DNA of 41,038 bases from Hadesarchaea archaeon (GCA_030615805.1 JAUWYN010000001.1:1-41038); one strand, 5' to 3'. Shown: positions 1 through 7,862, counted from the stretch's first letter. Made by a program: numbers and translations. Notes: a model not told the origin generated them from the sequence alone.

Positions 1-203
1 GCGCCGACGCAGTTCATCTTCCCAGATGCGAAGATGAGAAAAGATGCTCGAGGGTGTTCGGATTTATAGACAAGGCCAGGAAAAACCTCCGGGTCATAGA
101 CTGCGCCATCTAGCGACCTAGCCAACTTCTCGAGGTTAAACTCTGTGTCCTCGTATGTGACCGAGAGCACGACATTTTGGATTTTAGTTCTTACCCCCGT
201 CAT
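1..203 (-). CDS. tbp: TATA-binding protein (TBP), 5' part only; gene runs off the left edge
   Basis: TBP is the general transcription factor that binds the promoter TATA box and recruits TFB and RNA polymerase. Reading leftward from ATG at 203-201, the first 67 codons give one half of a TBP saddle repeat: an opening I-Q-N-V-V-L-S-V-T strand, L-E-K-L-A helix, then Y-D-P-E-V-F-P-G-L-V-Y and S-G-K-M-N-C-V-G-A. These are the most conserved TBP signatures. A purine-rich GGGGTAGGGG lies directly before the ATG. The remaining roughly 115 residues, including the second repeat, are outside the window. The family match is seen directly; function is family knowledge. Confidence 0.93.
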   Translation of the reverse strand, partial: MTGVRTKIQNVVLSVTYEDTEFNLEKLARSLDGAVYDPEVFPGLVYKSEHPRASFLIFASGKMNCVG

Positions 204-603
204 CCCCTACCCCATAGATTAATTGGCGCGTGGTATTTGCAAATTTCGGTTACACTACCTCCTTCGCGGTCAACGCGACCAACTGGCTCATCTCACTTTT
301 GACCGCCATAAGCAACCAAGGATGCTGGAAATGTTAGCTTGGAGGTTGATGTCAGTGCTGCAGAGCACGAGCGGGAGCGCAGGCAGTTCAGACCGACCCG
401 GTAGTAGATTCGGTGGTGGATACAGCAGGCGTGGCAGAAGAAGATATTAAACTAAGCCATGAACCAATTAATCTAAAAAAGAATGATCTAGGAAAAGTTA
501 AGATGTCTAATTTTTAAGATTGGAATTGTTCTTTACTGCAAAGGTATTTATGACGGCCGAAGGAGAGAGAAAATTGTCTAAAAACAAAGGGAGGCAAGAT
601 ACA
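204..603. other. Intergenic stretch with no convincing gene; doubtful TTG-started ORF at 223-450 (+)
   Basis: Between divergent tbp and alba lie 400 nt without a gene I can support. A plus-strand ORF at 223-450 (75 codons, TTG start, no clear Shine-Dalgarno) ends in an Arg/Gly-rich tail (G-G-G-Y-S-R-R-G-R-R-R-Y). The other two plus frames also carry short plausible-looking segments: a hydrophobic one around 230-340 and an acidic/basic one around 335-405. This could be a decayed, frameshifted gene or chance. The stretch also holds the tbp promoter and, at 545-552, the probable alba TATA box. Confidence 0.3.
545..552 (+). promoter_or_regulatory. Probable TATA box for alba
   Basis: TATTTATG preceded by AAGG, a BRE-like purine run. 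It lies about 55 nt before the alba ATG, so transcription would start near 575 and leave a leader of about 28 nt holding the GGGAGG ribosome-binding site. Because the box lies downstream of codon 520, it argues against the longer alba reading frame. Confidence 0.4.
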
Positions 604-972
604 ATGGCTGAAGAGAAACCTGCCGTGACTGAAGAGAAACCTGCGATGAAGGAAAAACCTGCTGTGACCGAAGAGAAACCTGCGGCAAAGGAAAAACCAG
701 CTGCGGAGAACGTGGTTTTTATCGGGATAAAGCCCGTGATGAACTACGTGCTTGCAGTGATAACGCAGTTCAACATGGGTTCCGGTGATGTCATCTTGAA
801 GGCACGAGGTAAAGCGATCAGCAGGACCGTCGACGTTGCGGAGATCACCAGAAATCGCTTCTTGCAGGGACTAGTTGTGAAAAACATTTCGATTGGAACC
901 GAAGAGGTTCAAGGCGAGCGCGGCGCGACCAATGTTTCGACCATCGAAATAGTGCTCGGAAGGGGTAAGTAA
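604..972 (+). CDS. albA: Alba chromatin protein with a repetitive N-terminal extension
   Basis: Alba is a small abundant archaeal chromatin and RNA-binding protein that dimerises and coats nucleic acid. Residues about 35-122 match the fold: N-V-V-F-I-G-I-K-P-V-M-N-Y-V, then K-A-R-G-K-A-I-S-R-T-V-D-V-A-E with the conserved K-A-R-G-x-A-I-S turn, and a C-terminal I-E-I-V-L strand. Residues 1-34 are unusual: repeated E-K-P-A units of the type T-E-E-K-P-A. Start chosen at ATG 604 because GGGAGG sits 9 nt upstream (589-594). The in-frame codon at 520 would precede the TATA box. The gene stands alone with its own promoter and a T-rich terminator. Confidence 0.93.
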   Translation: MAEEKPAVTEEKPAMKEKPAVTEEKPAAKEKPAAENVVFIGIKPVMNYVLAVITQFNMGSGDVILKARGKAISRTVDVAEITRNRFLQGLVVKNISIGTEEVQGERGATNVSTIEIVLGRGK

Positions 973-980
973 ACCCTCCC

Positions 981-1000
981 GCGCTCTTTTTATTTTTTTT
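981..1000 (+). terminator. T-rich transcription terminator after alba
   Basis: The sequence just after the alba stop runs from a short GC block into TTTTTATTTTTTTT (987-1000). This is the intrinsic oligo-T type of archaeal terminator. It separates alba from the next plus-strand gene. Confidence 0.6.
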
Positions 1001-1062
1001 GTCCTCTTTACCCAATTCTGAAAGTCCTTAAACCGCCAGAACGAAGGACTACCGGGCTGAAT

Positions 1063-1566
1063 TTGCGAACACCTATCTGCAACGTGTGCCTCAAGAGCGG
1101 CATCCTCTGCCAAGGGTGCGAGAGCAAACTGAAAGATGGTAAGATTTCGGAGCTCGATGTTGAAATCTCCCAGATTCTATTCGAGCTCGCGCAAAAGCAC
1201 CGCGGGCTGGAAAAGATAAACTTCAAGCGCGCAATCGATGCTGGCGATTTGATCGTCCTCGTCGTCGGGCGCGGAGAAATACGTTTTACTGTGGGAAGGG
1301 GCGGTAAAGTTGTTCGAGCGCTCGAGAACAAGCTTCGGGCGAAAACCCGCGTTGCCGAGGAGGGCACCGAAACCCGCAAGCTAGCACAAGACATCCTAAC
1401 TCCAGCAAAAGTTCTGGGAGTCAATGTCCTCTACGCTGGAGGGGAGGAAGAACACCGCGTGAGGGTGCCGCGCCTGCACCTCAAGCGCCTCCCCGCCAGC
1501 GTCAAAACAGTCCAGGTTGCCCTGACAAAGCTAACCAATAAAAATATCAAACTTGCATTTGAGTAG
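1063..1566 (+). CDS. NusA-like KH-domain RNA-binding protein with N-terminal CxxC pairs
   Basis: A 167-residue protein. Residues 6-20 carry two Cys pairs (C-N-V-C and C-Q-G-C), a likely zinc or disulfide knuckle. Residues about 60-110 contain a KH-type loop, G-R-G-G-K-V-V-R-A-L-E, the G-x-x-G signature for single-stranded RNA binding. The rest is charged. It ends 7 nt before aspS, so the two are probably co-transcribed, which suggests a translation or RNA-related role. Start is TTG, with no alternative start upstream in frame. The KH loop is seen; the NusA-like assignment is family inference and the exact function is unknown. Confidence 0.75.
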   Translation: MRTPICNVCLKSGILCQGCESKLKDGKISELDVEISQILFELAQKHRGLEKINFKRAIDAGDLIVLVVGRGEIRFTVGRGGKVVRALENKLRAKTRVAEEGTETRKLAQDILTPAKVLGVNVLYAGGEEEHRVRVPRLHLKRLPASVKTVQVALTKLTNKNIKLAFE

Positions 1567-1573
1567 TGATTGC

Positions 1574-2893
1574 ATGAAGCTCGATGAATTGGGAAACTTG
1601 CGGCGAACCCACCTTTCCACGGAAGTTGCCCCAAAGCTGGCTGGCAAGGAGGTCGTGGTGATGGGGAGGGTCGGCGATGTCCGTGACCTCGGCGGCATAA
1701 AATTTTTTATCCTCTCTGACATCTCCGGCTCCATCCAAGTCACGGCACCAAAGGCTAAAGTCGATAAAAAGCTACTCGCCAAGATAGACGGCCTGACCAA
1801 GGAGTCAGCGGTTGCTGTAAGGGGTAAAATAATCGCTGCAAAACAGGCCCCACGCGGCGTTGAAGTCTTCCCCTCAGAAATCAGGGTTTTAAACCTCGCC
1901 TCCGTTCCTCTGCCGCTCGACCCGAGAGGGCGGGTGAAAGCCAACCTTGACACCCGTCTGGACGCCCGCGCCCTAGACCTCCGCCGCCCCGAGTCGCTCG
2001 CTATTTTCAAAATCCGCCACCAAGCGCTCCAAAGCATGCGGAATTACTTCATGTCAAAGGGGTTCATTGAGGTCAACACGCCGAAAATCGTGGCTACCGC
2101 GACAGAGAGCGGCGCCGCGCTTTTTCCCATCTCCTACTTCGAACGCGAGGCTTTCCTCAGCCAGAGCCCCCAACTCTATAAGGAGGTGCTCACGGGCTGC
2201 TTCGAGCGCGTCTTCGAGGTTGGGCCGATCTTCCGCGCCGAGGAGCACGACACGCCGCGACACCTGAACGAGGCAATTTCAATCGATATCGAGGTTGCAT
2301 ATGCGGCGGCTGAAGATGTGATGAAAATTCTAGAAAATTTAATCGTTGAAGTATTCTCGAATGTCAAACTAAAATGTGCCGAGGAGCTAAAGACCCTCAA
2401 GCACAAGCTGGAAGTTCCAAAAAAGCCATTCCAGCGCGTAACCTACGACGAGGCCCTCAAAAAATTAGAGCGGGCTGGGGTGAAAGTCCCGTGGGGGGAG
2501 GACCTGCCGACTCCAGCCGAGAAAAAACTCGGCGAACTCATCGACGGGGCCTATTTTGTCGTTGACTGGCCGATGATCCTTAAACCATTTTATACCATGC
2601 CAAAAAAAGACAATCCAAAGTTAAGTGAGGCTTTTGACCTGATGTTTAAGGGACTGGAATTAGCTTCAGGTGGGACGCGCATCCACCAAGAGGAGCTCCT
2701 CGTAAAACAGCTCAAGCAAAAGGGATTAAACCCACAGAACTTTGAATCGCACCTTCAAAACTTCCGGGCGGGCCTTCCGCCGCACGGGGGGTGGGGACTG
2801 GGGCTAGATCGTCTAACGATGACCCTTACCGGAGCCGATAATATTCGGGAATGCGTGTTGTTTCCACGCGATAGGACAAGGATAACTCCTTAA
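1574..2893 (+). CDS. aspS: Aspartyl-tRNA synthetase, archaeal type (possibly nondiscriminating Asp/Asn)
   Basis: Charges tRNA-Asp, and in many archaea also tRNA-Asn, with aspartate in the cytoplasm. At 439 residues it has the usual archaeal length. It has an N-terminal OB-fold anticodon domain (about 15-100) with G-R-V-G-D-V-R-D-L-G-G-I-K-F, and a class II catalytic core with motif 2 (F-R-A-E-E-H-D-T-P-R-H-L-N-E) and motif 3 (G-L-G-L-D-R-L). Start taken at ATG 1574 rather than a TTG at 1553 that lies inside the preceding gene. The OB-fold positions that separate discriminating from nondiscriminating archaeal enzymes look atypical (see findings). Its stop converges with the geranylgeranyl reductase gene, 4 nt apart. 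Confidence 0.96.
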   Translation: MKLDELGNLRRTHLSTEVAPKLAGKEVVVMGRVGDVRDLGGIKFFILSDISGSIQVTAPKAKVDKKLLAKIDGLTKESAVAVRGKIIAAKQAPRGVEVFPSEIRVLNLASVPLPLDPRGRVKANLDTRLDARALDLRRPESLAIFKIRHQALQSMRNYFMSKGFIEVNTPKIVATATESGAALFPISYFEREAFLSQSPQLYKEVLTGCFERVFEVGPIFRAEEHDTPRHLNEAISIDIEVAYAAAEDVMKILENLIVEVFSNVKLKCAEELKTLKHKLEVPKKPFQRVTYDEALKKLERAGVKVPWGEDLPTPAEKKLGELIDGAYFVVDWPMILKPFYTMPKKDNPKLSEAFDLMFKGLELASGGTRIHQEELLVKQLKQKGLNPQNFESHLQNFRAGLPPHGGWGLGLDRLTMTLTGADNIRECVLFPRDRTRITP

Positions 2894-2897
2894 CTCT

Positions 2898-4085
2898 TCA
2901 CATCAAGCCCTTGAGCTTCCACAAAAGTTTTGGACTAACTTTTATGAACACCTTTAGCATGTCGGTCAAGCTTATCCTGTCGAACTCTACGCCCTGCAGA
3001 GCTATCGCCAATTTGTCGAGTTCCTCGTCGGACATGCCCAAAAGCGCTTCCTTTGCCCGGAGGTAGCGCTCCAGCTTCTTCCCCATCTGCTCGCGCCAGC
3101 GCCGCTCATACTCGTTCAGTCTTTTCTCCGAGGTGTCACCTTCGCTTACCGCCTTAGCCGCCACCTCTCCCGCGATATTACCGGCACGCATGGCAGAATC
3201 GATGCCGCCACCCGTTAAAGCGTTCACCTGTCTCGCCGCGTCACCAACCACGAGCAAGTTGTCCTTCACTGTCCGCTTGATGGGCCCGCTAACCGGCACA
3301 CCCCCCCCGTTTATCTCGATTATTTTCCCCTTCGAGAGGCTCGGCATGCGCGCGACGAAATCTCGGAGGTACTCGATCGGCCGTCGCTCAGCTCGGCTTC
3401 CGAGGACACCCAGCCCAACGTTCGCCATGTCCTCGCCCTTCGGGAATACCCAGCAATATCCGCCAGGCACGGTCTTGTTCCCAAAATAATATTCCATCAT
3501 CGAGGGGGATTCGAAATTTATCCCCACCATCTGAAATTGAACACCTGTTTCGATATCATCCAATTTTAGAGCGGTGTTTAGTCCCGCCCAGCGAGCCACC
3601 CTAGAGCCAACGCCATCGGCTGCGATGACCACTTCGGTGCTTATCTCAAGCCTGCCGTTCACCCCCCGCGCTCTCACCCCTTTGGGCTTGCCATTCTCTA
3701 AAATCAGTCCATCGACTAGTGTTCCGACCATGATGTCCACCCCTTCCTTAACTGCAAGGGTTGCGAGATGCTTATCGAAAATCTTGCGATCGAGGATGTA
3801 GCCGACCTTGCCGACAACCTTCCGCTCGGCTATGCGCACCTCGATGCCCGAAGGCGAAATGAGCTTCACCGCATTTGTCTTGCTGAGTACCCATCGGGGG
3901 TCCGGCTTAATGTCTAGCTCCTTTAAAACATCTTCATTCAGGGCCTCGCCACACTGCACCGGTACGCCCAACTCGCGGCGTTTATCAAATAACAAGACGC
4001 TTGCTCCCTCACGCGCAGCAGCTCGTGCAGCCATCGACCCGGCTGGACCCGCCCCAACCACCACGATGTCATACTTTTTTCTCAA
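2898..4085 (-). CDS. Geranylgeranyl reductase family FAD enzyme (archaeal lipid saturation)
   Basis: A flavoenzyme that hydrogenates the geranylgeranyl chains of archaeal ether lipids at the membrane. The 395-residue sequence opens with a Rossmann FAD motif (V-V-G-A-G-P-A-G-S), then a P-V-Q-C-G-E-A-L substrate-side loop typical of this family. The second FAD motif is V-V-G-D-A-A-R-Q-V-N-A-L-T-G-G-G-I. The start is TTG at 4085, inside the 3' end of the ferredoxin gene (17-nt overlap), behind GGGGCGAT. The operon order endoQ, ferredoxin, reductase makes the ferredoxin its probable electron donor. Confidence 0.92.
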   Translation of the reverse strand: MRKKYDIVVVGAGPAGSMAARAAAREGASVLLFDKRRELGVPVQCGEALNEDVLKELDIKPDPRWVLSKTNAVKLISPSGIEVRIAERKVVGKVGYILDRKIFDKHLATLAVKEGVDIMVGTLVDGLILENGKPKGVRARGVNGRLEISTEVVIAADGVGSRVARWAGLNTALKLDDIETGVQFQMVGINFESPSMMEYYFGNKTVPGGYCWVFPKGEDMANVGLGVLGSRAERRPIEYLRDFVARMPSLSKGKIIEINGGGVPVSGPIKRTVKDNLLVVGDAARQVNALTGGGIDSAMRAGNIAGEVAAKAVSEGDTSEKRLNEYERRWREQMGKKLERYLRAKEALLGMSDEELDKLAIALQGVEFDRISLTDMLKVFIKVSPKLLWKLKGLM

Positions 4086-4248
4086 CTACTATCGCCCCTA
4101 TCGGACAAACCTTGACACAGAGCCCGCACTCCGTGCAGCCCTCTTGGATGCGCACTTCGGTTGTTGAAATCTCAATCGCGTTGGGGGGACATACACCTGA
4201 ACAAGCACCGCACAGAATGCATGCGCTCGCGTCTATCTTCACACTCAT
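4069..4248 (-). CDS. 2[4Fe-4S] ferredoxin, 59 residues
   Basis: A complete bacterial-type ferredoxin. Cysteines 10, 13, 16 and 20 form C-x2-C-x2-C-x3-C-P, and cysteines 38, 41, 44 and 48 form the second such motif. Together they bind two [4Fe-4S] clusters for low-potential electron transfer in the cytoplasm. Its ATG overlaps the EndoQ stop by 4 nt (ATGA), and its own stop overlaps the start of the geranylgeranyl reductase gene by 17 nt, so translation is likely coupled. In Methanosarcina acetivorans a ferredoxin encoded by a neighbouring gene is needed for full lipid saturation by geranylgeranyl reductase. The same partnership is inferred here. Confidence 0.95.
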   Translation of the reverse strand: MSVKIDASACILCGACSGVCPPNAIEISTTEVRIQEGCTECGLCVKVCPIGAIVVEKKV

Positions 4249-5489
4249 TCGAACTCCACCAGGGTACGTTGCCCCCCGAGCTTTTGAGCTTTGGCCAGCT
4301 CGAGAGGGATTTCGAGATGACCGTACCGTCCCCCTCCACCCGAGATTACCCTCAACTCACCCCCCCTAAATGCCCTGATCACTGCAGCAATTTTCGCCCC
4401 AACTGCATTCGCGAGTTCCTCCGCGGGCACATCTATGAGCACTTCGATCTCGTTGCCGAAGCGCGCGACGAGCTTTTCCCACATCGATTGGACCTCCGGC
4501 GCGTGGGCATCTTTTTCCCCCAGCGCCAATGCGATGACCTCGGCGAGCGGCGCTATTCGCAGATAACTCGGGCGATGAGGTGGATGTTTTGGCTCTGGGT
4601 AATCGGCGAGCTCGTTGACGCGATCCCAGACTCCCTTTTTGACCCACCCGCCGCACTTGTCGCATCGCCATCGTGCCGACTTCGCCTGTTCTAGCTCGAA
4701 CTGCTTGTAACAGCGGGAGCATGCCGAGCGATGATATTTGCCGAGCCTTGGGTCGAAACCAACGTTGAGCACGATGCGCCGCCCATTTTCCCGCTTAATA
4801 GCCTTGATGATTTCCGCATAAGTCGGTTCCGCCAGCTCAAAGCGGTTGAACTCGCGCCCTAATTTATCGGGCCACGGACTATGTGCATCCGAGCACGACA
4901 GAAATGTAACGTCCGCGAGCTCAGCAATTCGGTCGGCCATCGAGGTATCCGCACTAAGTCCAAGCTCCAGAAACCTCACTTTGCTGGCTCGGTCACCATA
5001 GCAGGCCTGCGTGCTGTCGAATTCCTTGTACATGCTCGTCCAAGGGGTGAACGCGTGCCCAGGACCGATCAAACAATCATGCGCTAATGCTATGTCAACA
5101 ATCTCAGGAGCACCCAACTCAACTCGTGCACGCCCATCTACATTTATATCACTTGAATGCTTCGCTAGCTCCTCACGCACACTTTCGATGGTGGCAAGAT
5201 CGGGTAAAAAAATTAGGTGGTGTACGCGGTGTTTGTCTTCGACCTCGACCGTTAAGATGAAGCGAGTGTGATAGCGGGGGTGCTCGAAGGTGCCCTCCGC
5301 GACCTCTACCAGCTCCGCCTTGATGCTCTCAAACCATCTCGGGTGAAAAACATCGCCCGTGCCCACGAGCGCCAGTCCCTTGAGTTTAGCCTGCTGCGCA
5401 ATCGTGTCCAAAATCATCCTCACGGAAGTTGCACCCGAGTATCTGGAATGTATGTGCAGATCGGCGGGGTAAGTTTGGAGTTCTGGCAA
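4245..5489 (-). CDS. Endonuclease Q (EndoQ), PHP-domain deaminated-base repair nuclease
   Basis: EndoQ nicks DNA 5' of uracil, hypoxanthine and abasic sites. The 414-residue protein has an N-terminal PHP metal site (A-D-L-H-I-H-S-R-Y-S-G) with further His/Asp ligands (P-G-H-A-F-T-P-W; S-C-S-D-A-H-S). A four-Cys zinc ribbon follows at about 255-285 (C-S-R-C, then C-D-K-C-G-G), then a C-terminal helical domain. It ends in Q-R-T-L-V-E-F-E, matching the PCNA-binding consensus Q-x-x-L-x-x-F. The start is TTG, with a TATA box 30-40 nt upstream. It is the first gene of the ferredoxin/lipid-reductase operon, an odd partnership. A generic PHP phosphoesterase is the alternative. Confidence 0.85.
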   Translation of the reverse strand: MPELQTYPADLHIHSRYSGATSVRMILDTIAQQAKLKGLALVGTGDVFHPRWFESIKAELVEVAEGTFEHPRYHTRFILTVEVEDKHRVHHLIFLPDLATIESVREELAKHSSDINVDGRARVELGAPEIVDIALAHDCLIGPGHAFTPWTSMYKEFDSTQACYGDRASKVRFLELGLSADTSMADRIAELADVTFLSCSDAHSPWPDKLGREFNRFELAEPTYAEIIKAIKRENGRRIVLNVGFDPRLGKYHRSACSRCYKQFELEQAKSARWRCDKCGGWVKKGVWDRVNELADYPEPKHPPHRPSYLRIAPLAEVIALALGEKDAHAPEVQSMWEKLVARFGNEIEVLIDVPAEELANAVGAKIAAVIRAFRGGELRVISGGGGRYGHLEIPLELAKAQKLGGQRTLVEFE

Positions 5490-5519
5490 GTCAATACCTA
5501 CTCGATGTTGCGGTCCAAC

Positions 5520-5531
5520 GTTTTAAAAGCT
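5520..5531 (-). promoter_or_regulatory. TATA box of the endoQ operon
   Basis: On the minus strand the sequence reads AGCTTTTAAAACG. This TATA-like element is centred about 36 nt upstream of the TTG start at 5489, giving a leader of about 10 nt. Confidence 0.5.
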
Positions 5532-5551
5532 TAAGAGAATTCTGCTTATCT

Positions 5552-6892
5552 TCATATCCAAGGCTCATCCACCGACCAGATGTCCAAGAGATTGCGCTGC
5601 GCCCACGTATCGTAACAATAGATTGGGTTTAAAAAAATCGGCCCCGACCGCATCGCACATTGAGAGTTATCAGAATGCTCTAAGCCAAGCGCGTGCCCCA
5701 CTTCGTGAAACAGAAGGGTTCTTTCGCGTGCGAGATTTCCTGAGATGTATTCTCCGTCCAAAGCTACTCCATGGGAATCCGAAGCCCACCCACCCACTTC
5801 CTCCTCCTCGAGCGCCTTCGCGTAAAACACGTAGAGGTGAGTAGTGAGGTTATCGTGGAAGTGCTGTTCGATTGAAATTAATTCCTGAATGCTGAGCGAG
5901 ACCGGTGAAACGCCAATCGCCATTAGCTCAGTCGAAGTTATCTCATCGTAAATTACATTTACTTCCACGCCAAGGTCATTCTCAAAATATGATTCAAAGT
6001 AGTCTATCGCCTCAGGTGATGGGGTATAGTCAGTCATGTAATCTATCTCCAGAAATAGATGCGGATACCCCGGACCATTCTCAAGTAGTTGCGCAACGCT
6101 CGATGCCTCAGCGAGGTTTGTCCCGTAAAGCACCTCCAAGAGATCACTCAGGCCGTCGTTGTCGGCGTTTGTGCTCCTTGGATCTGAGTAGTAAGTATTG
6201 TACTCGGCCCAATCGCTCAAATTATCCCCATCTGAATCTACGGAAAGTGGATTCGATGTTACGTGGACCGAGAAGCCGTTCACCGTTATCCACCAGCCGT
6301 TCACCTCCAAGCCGTCAGATAGCCTGTCGTTGTCACTATCGTTGGTGAGAGGAGTTGTCCCATGTATATTCAATTCAAAAAAATCGCCAAGCTCATCGTT
6401 GTCAGTGTCTGTACTGTACGGGTTAGTGTGATGGGTATGGTACTCATCCCAATCGTTTAGATTATCTCCATCTGAATCGCTGGACAATGGGTTTGATGCC
6501 ACCTGCTGAGTTTGGCTGTTTACTGTTATGAACCAACCATCTAATTCCAACTTGTCGGCTAGGTTGTCGTCATCGGTATCCGCGCTACCGGGATTGGTAA
6601 AGTAAGTGTGACGTTCATCCCAATCGTTTAAATTATCCCCATCTGAATCTACGGAAAGTGGATTCGATGTTACGTGGACCGAGAAGCCGTTCACCGTTAT
6701 CCACCAGCCGTTCACCTCCAAGCCGTCAGATAGCCTGTCGCCGTCCGTATCTAAATTTCCGAAGTCGGTCCCCAGTAGAATCTCGTCCAAGTTTGACAGC
6801 CCATCTCCATCCGAGTCCATTAGAAAAAACACGGGAATGATAATTGCCAATGTCACGATAATTGCCACGAGGACCAGAATGGCTTTTCTCAT
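5552..6892 (-). CDS. Secreted metzincin-type zinc metalloprotease with thrombospondin type 3-like Ca2+ repeats
   Basis: A 446-residue exported protein. Residues 4-24 are a hydrophobic signal or signal-anchor segment. Residues about 26-265 carry nine D-x-D-x-D-x-L-x-D-x-x-E type calcium-binding motifs (for example D-S-D-G-D-N-L-N-D-W-D-E). The C-terminal part holds H-E-V-G-H-A-L-G-L-E-H, the H-E-x-x-H-x-x-G-x-x-H zinc signature of metzincins, followed by a downstream Met (C-A-M-R-S) that may be the Met-turn. It probably acts outside the membrane, with calcium stiffening the stalk. It is flanked by unrelated housekeeping genes and looks monocistronic. A perfect 111-bp repeat lies inside it. Confidence 0.88.
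   Translation of the reverse strand: MRKAILVLVAIIVTLAIIIPVFFLMDSDGDGLSNLDEILLGTDFGNLDTDGDRLSDGLEVNGWWITVNGFSVHVTSNPLSVDSDGDNLNDWDERHTYFTNPGSADTDDDNLADKLELDGWFITVNSQTQQVASNPLSSDSDGDNLNDWDEYHTHHTNPYSTDTDNDELGDFFELNIHGTTPLTNDSDNDRLSDGLEVNGWWITVNGFSVHVTSNPLSVDSDGDNLSDWAEYNTYYSDPRSTNADNDGLSDLLEVLYGTNLAEASSVAQLLENGPGYPHLFLEIDYMTDYTPSPEAIDYFESYFENDLGVEVNVIYDEITSTELMAIGVSPVSLSIQELISIEQHFHDNLTTHLYVFYAKALEEEEVGGWASDSHGVALDGEYISGNLARERTLLFHEVGHALGLEHSDNSQCAMRSGPIFLNPIYCYDTWAQRNLLDIWSVDEPWI
6219..6329. repeat. Perfect 111-bp direct repeat, copy 1 (intragenic)
   Basis: Identical base for base to 6630-6740, offset 411 bp. It encodes 37 residues of the calcium-repeat stalk in both copies. A diverged third unit lies between them, around 6430-6540. 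Exact identity including synonymous sites points to recent duplication or gene conversion. Confidence 0.97.
6630..6740. repeat. Perfect 111-bp direct repeat, copy 2 (intragenic)
   Basis: Second copy of the repeat at 6219-6329, inside the metalloprotease gene nearer its 5' end. Recombination between the copies would delete 411 bp (137 codons) and keep the reading frame. Confidence 0.97.
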
Positions 6893-6936
6893 TACTACCC
6901 CCGTATCACAAACGTCGATTATCTAGAAAAACAATT

Positions 6937-7698
6937 CTACCCTATGTACCAAGCCTCTTCCTCTTCGCGCCGCCGCTCCTTGCGCATGCGGAGCTTCATC
7001 TCTCTTCGAATCCGATCAAGCGTGTGCTCCGTTTCCCTCGCGCGGCGTTCGAGGGCGCTCATGCCGACCTTGACCCCCAACACACCAACGAGTACCTCAA
7101 GTACCGCCTGCGCGGCGCGGTGGTCGACTACCATCCCGTGGGTTTCACCAAGCAGGCACATCCCCTGTATCCCGCGCAGCCTTCCGAGCCCCAGCAGCAA
7201 GCCGGCGGCTCCGATTATCGGTCCCCCGCCCTTCTCCACCGTGACGCCGTGCGTGCGGAACTCCTCTAAGAGTGCGGGGTCACCCACCCCCACAACTCTC
7301 GGCTTTGCCTTCGAATACTTACCCGTCGCGTATCCGCCGAGGGTGAAGAGCTGCTTCATATTAAACTGCTCGACAACATCAAGGATGCTCTCGACGACCT
7401 CGTAATGTCCTTCAGGGGAAACAGACTGCACGTCCCCGACCAAAATTACGATGTCTTTGCCGTCGGTGCGTGCCCAGTAAAATTCGTTCTTCAACGGCCT
7501 TAGCGTGCCGTTCGCTTCGACCACAACGTGATGGGGAAAGTGGGGCGAGCAGAGCTCGGCGAATTTCTTGGCGTGAAGCTCCTCCAGCAAGTACTCCGCC
7601 GCCAGCTTCCCAACGTACCCCATACCTGGCAAGCCCTCGATCAGGACCGGTGCCTTAAGCTTGGGCTTCGAGAGAATGTTGACCGTCGTCTTTTCCAT
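6937..7698 (-). CDS. PAC2-family protein (proteasome assembly chaperone-like)
   Basis: A 253-residue member of the archaeal PAC2/DUF75 family, related to eukaryotic proteasome assembly chaperones and to archaeal PbaB-type proteins. Typical features are the opening P-V-L-I-E-G-L-P-G-M-G-Y-V-G strand-turn, a central T-L-G-G-Y-A-T-G-K, then G-G-G-P-I-I-G-A-A-G-L-L-L-G and L-L-G-E-T-H-G, and a basic/acidic C-terminal helix rich in Arg and Glu. Start taken at ATG 7698 behind GGAGG; a longer reading would run through nop10 out of frame. It is last in the eL42-eS27-aIF2a-Nop10 cluster. The biochemical role is inferred from the family. Confidence 0.85.
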   Translation of the reverse strand: MEKTTVNILSKPKLKAPVLIEGLPGMGYVGKLAAEYLLEELHAKKFAELCSPHFPHHVVVEANGTLRPLKNEFYWARTDGKDIVILVGDVQSVSPEGHYEVVESILDVVEQFNMKQLFTLGGYATGKYSKAKPRVVGVGDPALLEEFRTHGVTVEKGGGPIIGAAGLLLGLGRLRGIQGMCLLGETHGMVVDHRAAQAVLEVLVGVLGVKVGMSALERRARETEHTLDRIRREMKLRMRKERRREEEEAWYIG

Positions 7699-7700
7699 CT

Positions 7701-7862
7701 TCACGCCTCCCCGGCCTGCTTTTTCAACATTCGCCGGTATTTGCCGTACGGGTCGAGCGGGGAGAATTTGGGTGGACGGGGTGAGATCGTCTGCCCCCCG
7801 CAACTTGGGCACACGTCCTTGAGCGTGTACGCGCCACACGACTTGCACTTTTTTAGTTTCAT
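7701..7862 (-). CDS. nop10: Nop10, H/ACA ribonucleoprotein subunit
   Basis: A 53-residue protein of archaeal H/ACA RNPs, which convert uridine to pseudouridine in rRNA under guide RNAs together with Cbf5, Gar1 and L7Ae. It has the N-terminal zinc ribbon C-K-S-C (6-9) and C-P-S-C (18-21), then the conserved P-R-P-P-K-F-S-P and D-P-Y-G-K-Y-R-R segment that docks on Cbf5. It lies 3 nt after the aIF2-alpha stop and 2 nt before the PAC2-family gene, in the usual archaeal gene order. Confidence 0.95.
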   Translation of the reverse strand: MKLKKCKSCGAYTLKDVCPSCGGQTISPRPPKFSPLDPYGKYRRMLKKQAGEA

